Source: Synechococcales cyanobacterium PMM_0073 (GTDB taxonomy: Bacteria; Cyanobacteriota; Cyanobacteriia; Elainellales; Elainellaceae). Taken from it: DNA of 10,462 bases. The notes beneath the pieces were generated by a model. The model saw nothing but the letters and a program-made list of their open reading frames with translations, did no database searches and was not told where the DNA came from. The stretch lies in NCBI GenBank assembly GCA_949127695.1, contig CASBQH010000045.1, positions 1 through 10,462 on the forward strand, written 5' to 3'. Positions 1 to 6,297 of the stretch are shown piece after piece (position 1 is the stretch's first letter; every line of letters starts with the position of its first letter). Position numbers and translations under genes: made by a program.

Positions 1-6
1 GATCTG

Positions 7-375
7 ATGACCACCGAATCGGCTGACCGAGTTGAGGCCGAGCTGCATGAGCCCGCTGTTGCCCCAGAAGCGACAGATGTTAAAGCTTTGCAAGAGCTTG
101 AAGTGAACGATCTCTGGAAAGACACCAATCCGATTGTTGGCTTACTCAGCCGGGTGCGTCCGCCTTGGCAAGGGCCAGGAATTTTCAAAATTGACTCTGA
201 TCGGTTCTTGTTCCGGGTAGCCAACGAAGGCGGGCTGCCGCCAGAGCGGAATGTAGAACAGCTGGTGAAAGCGGTGTTTGGCGCGACCAAAGCCGAGCTG
301 TCTGAAGCGAGAATTCAGGAAATTGCGAAATGGATGCCAGAAGGCCGCGTCTCGCAGCTCTGGGCCGAAGCATAA
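7..375 (+). CDS. Unrecognised small acidic protein, possibly 5'-truncated
   Basis: I do not recognise this 122-residue protein. The reading frame is open from base 1, with two sense codons before the ATG, so the gene may begin left of the window and the ATG at 7 may be internal; too little upstream sequence is present to judge a ribosome binding site. The first 35 residues are rich in Glu and Ala and look disordered. The rest looks folded, with a Pro/Gly-rich stretch (RPPWQGPGIF), a short beta-like segment (DRFLFRVAN) and a helical C-terminal third ending in SQLWAEA. There is no signal peptide, membrane segment or known catalytic motif. The sensor kinase gene begins 68 bp after the stop, so co-transcription is possible. 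Coding is supported by length and by protein-like composition; function is unknown. Confidence 0.65.
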   Translation: MTTESADRVEAELHEPAVAPEATDVKALQELEVNDLWKDTNPIVGLLSRVRPPWQGPGIFKIDSDRFLFRVANEGGLPPERNVEQLVKAVFGATKAELSEARIQEIAKWMPEGRVSQLWAEA

Positions 376-443
376 GAAAGCATAAGTGCGACTGATCGAT
401 CGGCTATTCAGGCTAGGGCGACTATTCTGTTGAGCGACTCACG

Positions 444-2405
444 TTGCCAAAACTTTCAGTCTGGGGGCGTGAGCCTGCTGTAAAAGGCTGCACAATAGAA
501 GAGAGCGCCGAGCTGAATCTTTCATGTCAATCTCTCCCTGTGAACGACCTTGATCCGCGCAATTCGTATGTTCAGCAAATTGAGTCTGCGCTAGAGGCCA
601 TCGCAGATCCGCTGGTTTGGGTCGATCAGCTGAGAGTCATTCAGTCCTGTAATTTAGCCTTTAGTCGGCTGGTGAAGCAGCCCATAGCGCGGCTAGTCGG
701 ACGGGATCTGGCCGAAGTTTTGCCGCTGCAAAGCCAGTTGCCTCAGTCAAACAGCCCGATCATAGACCAATGCTTGCAGTCACTCCAGCCTCAGCAGATT
801 GCCTGCGAGTTGATTTTGGCCGAGCCGCAGCAAGCTGAGCTGATTTCGACGGTAGTCTGCTCGCTTGCAGAGCCTCGGCTGCGAATCCTACGACCCGCGC
901 CCGCACATCCCGCCGTTACCGATCAGCTAGCGCTGGCCTCGACCCAAATCGGCATTTGGAACTGGGATCTATGCCAAAATATCGTGACTTGGAACGGCGA
1001 AGCAATTGCCGCGCTGGGGATCAAACCAGAAATTAGACAGCTCAGCTACTCAGACTGGACGCAGCGAGTCCATCCTAAAGATCTAGCGCGAGTTGAGCAG
1101 CAGCTCCAGCAGGCGATTGCCACCGATCAGCCGTTTGAGGCCGAGTATCGCCTGCTGCATCCGAACGGCGCAATCTACTGGCTGCTCGCCAGAGGCCAGA
1201 GCATTCGCGAGGCCGAGCAGCCCGTCCGCATGGTGGGCATGGTGATGGATATTAGCACCCGCAAGCGTAGTGAGGTGCTGCTGAAGCTGGCTGAAGTGGC
1301 TTGGCAAGAGAACCAAGAGCTGCTCGATACGATTATGGCCAACCTGCCGGGGGGCGTGTTCCGCTGCCTCTATCCGGCCAACGGCAGCGTCGGCTTTGCC
1401 TATGCCAGCGATGCCTATCAAGATTTGCTGGGGCTAACTCCAGAGCAGCTCGGCAGTCGCTCGGCCAGCTTTGCTGAGCTGCTGCACCCGGACGATCTGC
1501 AAGCCTGGAACCAGATCATTCAGCAGGCTCAGGTCAAACCAGCGCCTAGCTATCTAGAATACCGAGTCAGGCTGCCGCAGCCCGACGGCTCAACGACCGA
1601 AAAATGGCTGGCGCGCACGGCGCGGTTTGCCTGGGGAGCCAGCGGCGAGTTTGTGGTGGATGGCGTCGATATTGAAATTACCGACCGCAAGCAGGCCGAA
1701 GCCGCGCTCTATCAGCTGAATCAGGATCTAGAAGCGCGGGTGGAGCAGCGCACCCAAGAGCTGATTGTTTCGCTCTCTGACAAAGAAGTGCTGCTGAAGG
1801 AGCTGCATCACCGCGTCAAGAACAATCTGCAAATGATCCAGAGCTTGCTCAGCCTCCAGGCGCGGGCAATCGAAGACCCCAAGAGCCTTGCCGTGCTTTC
1901 CGAAAGCCAGCAGCGGGTGAAGGCGATGGCAATGGCGCATGAAAAGCTCTATCAGTCAGACAGCTTGGCGCAGATTGACTTTGCTGACTATGTGCAGAGC
2001 CTCACCCGCGATCTGCGGCAGTCTTATATGTTAAATGCCGCGATGATTGAGCTGTCGATTCAGGTCGAATCGCTAGAGCTGCCGGTTGATACTGTCATTC
2101 CCTGCGGGCTGATTATCAACGAGCTGTTTTCCAATGCGATTAAATACGCTTTTCCAGAGCTGCCTGCTGATGCTATAACCCCATCATTCCGGCTAATTAC
2201 CGTCCAGTTTGTCGCCACTGAGCAAGACTATATTTTGACGGTGGCTGACAACGGCATTGGCATTCCTGAAACCGTCGATCTGCAAACCAGTCGCTCGCTG
2301 GGGCTGCGCCTAGTGAATGCACTGACGCGCCAAATCCGGGGAACGCTAGAGTTAGATCGCTCAGTCGGAACCCGATTTTTAATTCGCTTTGCAAAAGCTG
2401 CTTAA
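444..2405 (+). CDS. Triple-PAS sensor histidine kinase, HisKA_2 class
   Basis: This is a cytoplasmic sensor kinase expected to autophosphorylate on His and pass the phosphate to a receiver. Three PAS domains are visible: residues about 46-150 (divergent), 163-283 (PAS_3-like, with RVHPKDLARVEQQ and the exit motif MDISTRKR) and 293-423 (LLHPDDLQAW, exit VDIEITDRKQAE). A coiled coil (about 415-450) leads to the HisKA_2 box LKELHHRVKNNLQ, with the acceptor His at 455/456. The HATPase_c domain has an N-box at N559 (INELFSNAIKYAFP), a G1 box at D602 (DNGIGIPE) and a closing SLGLRLV motif. No transmembrane segment is present. The start is TTG, the first start-type codon after an in-frame stop at 414-416; GTG at 540 (residue 33) is an alternative, and the first in-frame ATG falls at residue 263, inside PAS2. 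Neither start has a convincing Shine-Dalgarno. It is the first gene of a probable three-gene operon. The ligand sensed by the PAS domains cannot be told from sequence. Confidence 0.93.
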   Translation: MPKLSVWGREPAVKGCTIEESAELNLSCQSLPVNDLDPRNSYVQQIESALEAIADPLVWVDQLRVIQSCNLAFSRLVKQPIARLVGRDLAEVLPLQSQLPQSNSPIIDQCLQSLQPQQIACELILAEPQQAELISTVVCSLAEPRLRILRPAPAHPAVTDQLALASTQIGIWNWDLCQNIVTWNGEAIAALGIKPEIRQLSYSDWTQRVHPKDLARVEQQLQQAIATDQPFEAEYRLLHPNGAIYWLLARGQSIREAEQPVRMVGMVMDISTRKRSEVLLKLAEVAWQENQELLDTIMANLPGGVFRCLYPANGSVGFAYASDAYQDLLGLTPEQLGSRSASFAELLHPDDLQAWNQIIQQAQVKPAPSYLEYRVRLPQPDGSTTEKWLARTARFAWGASGEFVVDGVDIEITDRKQAEAALYQLNQDLEARVEQRTQELIVSLSDKEVLLKELHHRVKNNLQMIQSLLSLQARAIEDPKSLAVLSESQQRVKAMAMAHEKLYQSDSLAQIDFADYVQSLTRDLRQSYMLNAAMIELSIQVESLELPVDTVIPCGLIINELFSNAIKYAFPELPADAITPSFRLITVQFVATEQDYILTVADNGIGIPETVDLQTSRSLGLRLVNALTRQIRGTLELDRSVGTRFLIRFAKAA

Positions 2406-2480
2406 ATCCAGCTATGTAGTTAGCCTTGCAAATTAGCCAAACTTGCGCCGAATCGCCACAGCCGCCACAGCCGCCGCCAT

Positions 2481-3575
2481 ATGTCACCCGCCCAAATTTT
2501 AATCGTTGAAGATGAAACCGTGATTGCGCTCGATATTGAAGAGAGCCTGATTCGGCTGGGCTATGGGGTGACGGGTACTGTTGATTCGGCAGCAGCAGCT
2601 CTGGCGGCAGTGGCGCAGCAGCGGCCTGATCTGGTGCTGATGGATATTCATTTGCAGGGCGAGCAAACTGGCGTGGCGGCAGCAATGCAGATGCGGCAAG
2701 CCTATCAATTGCCGGTGGTGTTTTTGACCGCCCATGCCGATGCGGCGACGCTGGCGCAGGTAAAAGCCGCCGAGCCGTTTGGCTATATTGTCAAGCCGTT
2801 TGACCTACGCGATCTGAGCGTCACGATTGAAATTGCCCTGAACCGCCACCAAGCTGAGCTATCGGTGCAGCGAGCGCTGGAGCAAGAGCAGGCGCTAAAC
2901 CAAATGAAGTCGCAGTTCGTCTCAATTGTCTCGCATGAATTTCGCAACCCGCTCAGCGCCGTGCTGTTTTCGCTCGATCTGCTTGACTACCCGCCCGAAG
3001 CCTTCTCCCCAGAAAAGCGCCATAGCTACATTCAGCGGGCAAAATCGGCAGTAGAGCGGATGAATCAGCTGCTAGAAGATGTGCTGATTATGGGCGAAAC
3101 AGAATCTCGCTGCTTTGACTATCAGCCCCAGCCGCTGCCGGTTCTGAGCTTTTGCCAAGACTTAATTGAGCCATTTCAAACCGACGCCAGCCAGGTGATT
3201 GAGCTGACGACCGTTGGCCTCAGCGCCCCAGCGCAGAGTTTTAACCTGGATGAACGGCTGCTGCGGCATATCTTGTCAAATCTGCTGTCGAATGCAATCA
3301 AATATTCGCCCGCAGGCAGCAAAATTCAGTTTCGGCTGATCCACCAAGCTCGGCAGCTCTGCTTCCAAATTCAAGATCAGGGCATTGGGATTGCGGCAGA
3401 TGATCAGGCTTGCCTGTTCAATTCGTTTTATCGGGGTAGCAACGTGGGCAATATTCCAGGTACGGGGCTGGGATTGGCGATTGTCAAACAGTGCGTCGAG
3501 ATTCATCAGGGGCAGATCACCGTCGAAAGCCAGCCGGGAACGGGCACAACTTTCACGGTGACGCTAGGGCTGTAG
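2481..3575 (+). CDS. Response regulator/histidine kinase fusion (REC-HisKA-HATPase)
   Basis: This 364-residue protein begins with a complete receiver domain (about 5-120): acidic pair E10/D11, phospho-acceptor D55 (LVLMDIHL), T83 and K105 (YIVKPF). The DIHLxGxxTGV pattern resembles receivers that usually partner HisKA_2/HWE kinases, so the upstream kinase is its likely phosphodonor (inference from family habit and adjacency). A canonical HisKA follows with acceptor H152 (SIVSHEFRNPLSA), then HATPase_c with an N-box at N271 (LSNLLSNAIKYSP), G1 at D299 (DQGIGI), and the NIPGTGLGLAIVK segment common in cyanobacterial kinases. All catalytic residues are present, so receiver phosphorylation may gate the kinase. 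There is no membrane segment or sensor domain. The ATG at 2481 lies 75 bp after the previous stop and directly follows a GCC-rich tandem repeat instead of a Shine-Dalgarno. Confidence 0.94.
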   Translation: MSPAQILIVEDETVIALDIEESLIRLGYGVTGTVDSAAAALAAVAQQRPDLVLMDIHLQGEQTGVAAAMQMRQAYQLPVVFLTAHADAATLAQVKAAEPFGYIVKPFDLRDLSVTIEIALNRHQAELSVQRALEQEQALNQMKSQFVSIVSHEFRNPLSAVLFSLDLLDYPPEAFSPEKRHSYIQRAKSAVERMNQLLEDVLIMGETESRCFDYQPQPLPVLSFCQDLIEPFQTDASQVIELTTVGLSAPAQSFNLDERLLRHILSNLLSNAIKYSPAGSKIQFRLIHQARQLCFQIQDQGIGIAADDQACLFNSFYRGSNVGNIPGTGLGLAIVKQCVEIHQGQITVESQPGTGTTFTVTLGL

Positions 3576-3638
3576 GGCAGCAGCGATCCCGATCTATATT
3601 CTTACGGCTTCAGAGGCCGGTTTAGGCTGAGCAAAATC

Positions 3639-4751
3639 ATGTCGAGCAAAACAATTTTAGTGATTGAGGACGATCCGTTTATTCGGGAGTCGATTCAAGA
3701 TGTCTTGAGCTTAGAAGGCTATCAGATTCAAACCGCTGCCAACGGCGCTCTGGGCGTAAAGCTAGCCTTAGAAACGCTGCCAGATCTGATCCTCTGCGAT
3801 GTGGCCATGCCCGCAATGGATGGCTATGCCGTGCTGGCTCAGCTCCAGCAGCATCCGGCTACCGCCACCACGCCGTTTATTTTCTTAACGGCACGCACCA
3901 CTCGCGCTGACCTGCGCCAGGGCATGAATCTGGGTGCAGATGACTATTTGGTCAAGCCCTGCACTGCCACCGAATTGCTCCAGGCGATCACCCGTCGGTT
4001 TGAGCGGCAGGCTGCAATCCAGAGCCGCGCCAAATCGCAAATGCAGGCGCTGCGCCAAAATATTGCTCAGTCCTTGCCACATGAGCTAAACACGCCGCTC
4101 AACGGCATTCTGGGCTTCTCGGAGCTGCTGTTTCGCGAGGCCGAGACGATTGAGCGCGCCGAAGTCAAAGAATTTGCCGAGTCGATTCACAGCTCAGCGC
4201 TGCGGCTGCACCAGCTGCTACAAAACTTTTTGCTCTACAGTCAGCTAGAGCTGCTCACCCAAAATCCAGAGCGACAGCAGCAGCTGCAAAGTCAATGCAC
4301 CCACGGCGCAGACCTGATTCTGGCAGAGAGCGCTCAGCAAATTGCCGAGTCACGTCAGCGCTCAGCCGATCTGAAAGTTCAGTCGTCAGATCCGCTCGAT
4401 CTGGTTTTAGGAATGGCAGAATCGCATTTTTATAAGCTAGTCGAAGAGCTGCTGAGCAATGCCTTCAAGTTTTCTGAACCCGGTGAGACGGTGAATGTCA
4501 GCAGCGGCAGGCAGGGCGGGCAGTTTTGGCTCGCTATTACCAATCAGGGGCGCGGCATGACGCCTGAGCAGATTGCCAGTCTGGGAGCCTATATGCAGTT
4601 TGAGCGCAAGTGCTATGAGCAGCAGGGTGCAGGGCTAGGGCTAATTATCGTCCAGCGGATTATTGATCTCTATGGCGGCAGCCTTCAAATTAGCAGCCAG
4701 CTCCAGGGCATGACGCATGTAGAGATTAGCTTACCGATTGGGGCGGGCTAG
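3639..4751 (+). CDS. Second REC-HisKA-HATPase hybrid kinase
   Basis: The protein has 370 residues. An N-terminal receiver (about 4-122) carries E10/D11, acceptor D54 (LILCDVAMPAMDGY), T84 and K106 (DDYLVKPC), and so looks functional. A helical linker leads to a HisKA-like segment with H148 (LPHELNTPLNGILGFSELLF). The HATPase_c domain has an N-box at N274 (VEELLSNAFKF) and a C-terminal block (GAYMQFERK, then GAGLGLIIVQRI) that I associate with a family of cyanobacterial REC-kinases. The first G1-box residue, normally Asp, is Asn302 (ITNQGRGM), which could weaken nucleotide binding. The gene starts 63 bp after the previous stop, with only a weak TGAG upstream of the ATG, and is the last of the probable operon. 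Its stop lies 13 bp from the stop of the convergent kinase gene. No DNA-binding domain or membrane segment is seen. Confidence 0.93.
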   Translation: MSSKTILVIEDDPFIRESIQDVLSLEGYQIQTAANGALGVKLALETLPDLILCDVAMPAMDGYAVLAQLQQHPATATTPFIFLTARTTRADLRQGMNLGADDYLVKPCTATELLQAITRRFERQAAIQSRAKSQMQALRQNIAQSLPHELNTPLNGILGFSELLFREAETIERAEVKEFAESIHSSALRLHQLLQNFLLYSQLELLTQNPERQQQLQSQCTHGADLILAESAQQIAESRQRSADLKVQSSDPLDLVLGMAESHFYKLVEELLSNAFKFSEPGETVNVSSGRQGGQFWLAITNQGRGMTPEQIASLGAYMQFERKCYEQQGAGLGLIIVQRIIDLYGGSLQISSQLQGMTHVEISLPIGAG

Positions 4752-4764
4752 CGCTGGAGGCGTT

Positions 4765-6096
4765 TTATGGCTGTTGGCTAACCTGATGCACCAGCCGATG
4801 GATCGCTTCAATCAGCTCTTCTGGCTCGACAGGCAGGGACAAATAGCTTTGAAATCCGGCAGCTAAAATCTCCTGTTGGCTATATTCACCCGTATGGCTA
4901 ATCAGGGCAATCGCCGGAATTTTGCCGCCCAGTTCTGGCATTAGGCTGCGAATTTGCCGCAGCAGTCTAATGCCGTTGACGTTGGGTAAATTGAGCTTGC
5001 AAACTAAAATTTCTGGCTGTAAGCGCGACAGCTTCGCCAGCGCTTCGCCCGCAGAACCCGCTGTGATTAGCTCTGCTCCAGCGGTTTCCAGCGCCAGCGC
5101 CAGATAGTCCCGCAGATCAATATTTTGCTCTACTAGCAAAATCCGCACCTGCTCGATCGATCGCGGCGGCAGCGGCGACGGCAGCGGCAAGACGGGCGGA
5201 CTCAAATCTAGCAGCGGTAGGGTGACAGAAAACACGGCACCTTGGTCAATCCCCGCACTTTCGGCATCGATCATGCCGCCATGAATCTCGACCAGATGCC
5301 GCACAATGGTTAGCCCTAAGCCTAATCCCCCGACTTGGCGAGTGATGCTGCTGTCAGCTTGGCGAAAATGATCGAACATATAGGGCAGGAACTGGGGATT
5401 GATCCCGCGACCGCTATCGCTGACGCAGATTTGAGCGAGGCGGCTCTCTGGATGATCCGGCTGACCGAGAATCTGCTCTAGAGAAACCTGCACCTGTCCC
5501 CCATCTGGCGTAAATTTCACCGCATTAGAGAGTAAATTCCAGACAACCTGCTGGAGCTTGGCTGCATCGCCCGCGACCCAGACCGAGGCGGCGAGCGTTT
5601 TCCTCAGCGTAATCTGCTTGCTTTGGGCGGCGAGCTTCACGGATTTTAAGGCGGCTTCCACCACCTGGGTCAAATTCACCTGCTCAACATTGAGCTGGAG
5701 CTTGCCCTGCAAAACCTCTGAGACATCTAGCAAATCTTCAATCAGCTGGACTTGCAGCTTGGCGTTGCGCTCAATCGCATCTAGCGCCCGCTGTGTCACA
5801 TCTGGGTCAAACCGATGAACCCGCAGCAGCTTTGCCCAGCCCAAAATTGGATTGAGCGGCGAGCGCAATTCATGTGACAGAATTGCCAGAAACTCATCTT
5901 TGACTCGCTCAGTCGCCGTTTTCTGCGCTAGATGCTGACTGCGTTCAGCGCGTCCAGATTGCCGCAGATACTCAACCTGCTGCTCTAGCCCCACCATCTG
6001 CTGACGCAGACGAGCAATCTCTGCTAGCAGTTCTGCTGGCTGAAGGGATGGAGAGAGCGGTTGGGGGAGGTTGCGTTTAGCTGACATGGGAGGCAT
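4765..6096 (-). CDS. Cytosolic histidine kinase with degenerate C-terminal receiver
   Basis: Residues are numbered from the ATG at 6096; TTG at 6105 (3 residues longer) and ATG at 6087 (3 shorter) are alternatives. A coiled coil (about 18-60) replaces any sensor domain. HisKA carries H75 (LAILSHELRSPLNPILGWAK), and HATPase_c has N191 (NLLSNAVKF), D227 (SDSGRGI), the F-box region FDHFRQADSS and GGLGLGLTIV, so the kinase core looks intact. A Pro-rich linker (about 299-312) joins a receiver-like domain (about 315-440). In it the acidic pair is E323/Q324, the acceptor Asp position is Lys367 (ILVCKLNLPNVNG), the Thr/Ser position appears to be Ile399, and the conserved Lys is Leu421 (YLSLPVEP). The fold should persist but Asp phosphotransfer should be impossible, making this a pseudo-receiver. 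The gene is convergent with the upstream operon and divergent from the STAND gene, sharing an intergenic region of about 200 bp with it. Confidence 0.94.
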   Translation of the reverse strand: MPPMSAKRNLPQPLSPSLQPAELLAEIARLRQQMVGLEQQVEYLRQSGRAERSQHLAQKTATERVKDEFLAILSHELRSPLNPILGWAKLLRVHRFDPDVTQRALDAIERNAKLQVQLIEDLLDVSEVLQGKLQLNVEQVNLTQVVEAALKSVKLAAQSKQITLRKTLAASVWVAGDAAKLQQVVWNLLSNAVKFTPDGGQVQVSLEQILGQPDHPESRLAQICVSDSGRGINPQFLPYMFDHFRQADSSITRQVGGLGLGLTIVRHLVEIHGGMIDAESAGIDQGAVFSVTLPLLDLSPPVLPLPSPLPPRSIEQVRILLVEQNIDLRDYLALALETAGAELITAGSAGEALAKLSRLQPEILVCKLNLPNVNGIRLLRQIRSLMPELGGKIPAIALISHTGEYSQQEILAAGFQSYLSLPVEPEELIEAIHRLVHQVSQQP

Positions 6097-6297
6097 CTCT
6101 GCCAATTTGTGATAAATTTATTTGATCAAACGACCTAAACCGTAGAGCAGCGTAAAGCTTAGCCGTGCATGCCGTGTCACAAGTCACGCCTGTTTTACTC
6201 TGTGCTAATTTAATGTTCTGTAACTTTTTTATCTTATCGGTGCGCTTGCATTGCCGACACTGACCTAGGGAAAGAGTTCTGTGACAAGTAAAGTCAA
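6097..6297. promoter_or_regulatory. Divergent promoter/operator region
   Basis: This stretch separates the starts of the minus-strand kinase and the plus-strand STAND gene, so it should hold promoters for both. It is more AT-rich than its surroundings, especially around 6200-6236. Visible elements are a perfect 10-bp palindrome TTTGATCAAA at 6121-6130, just upstream of the kinase start, and two related 11-mers in direct orientation, GTCACAAGTCA at 6176-6186 and GTGACAAGTAA at 6281-6291 (9 of 11 identical, 105 bp apart). The first overlaps a GTCAC-AA-GTCAC tandem. No well-spaced -35/-10 pair or NtcA-type GTA-N8-TAC site stood out. That it is regulatory follows from position; the specific elements are tentative. 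Confidence 0.45.

Noticed and set aside
1083..1421. 112-codon minus-strand open frame inside the PAS region
   Set aside because: It is opposite the second and third PAS domains, has no conserved motif, and follows from codon bias of the real gene.
2197..2685. 162-codon minus-strand open frame spanning the junction of the first two kinases
   Set aside because: It lies opposite conserved HATPase_c and receiver motifs, and its Pro/Gln/Arg-rich translation is typical of an antisense shadow.
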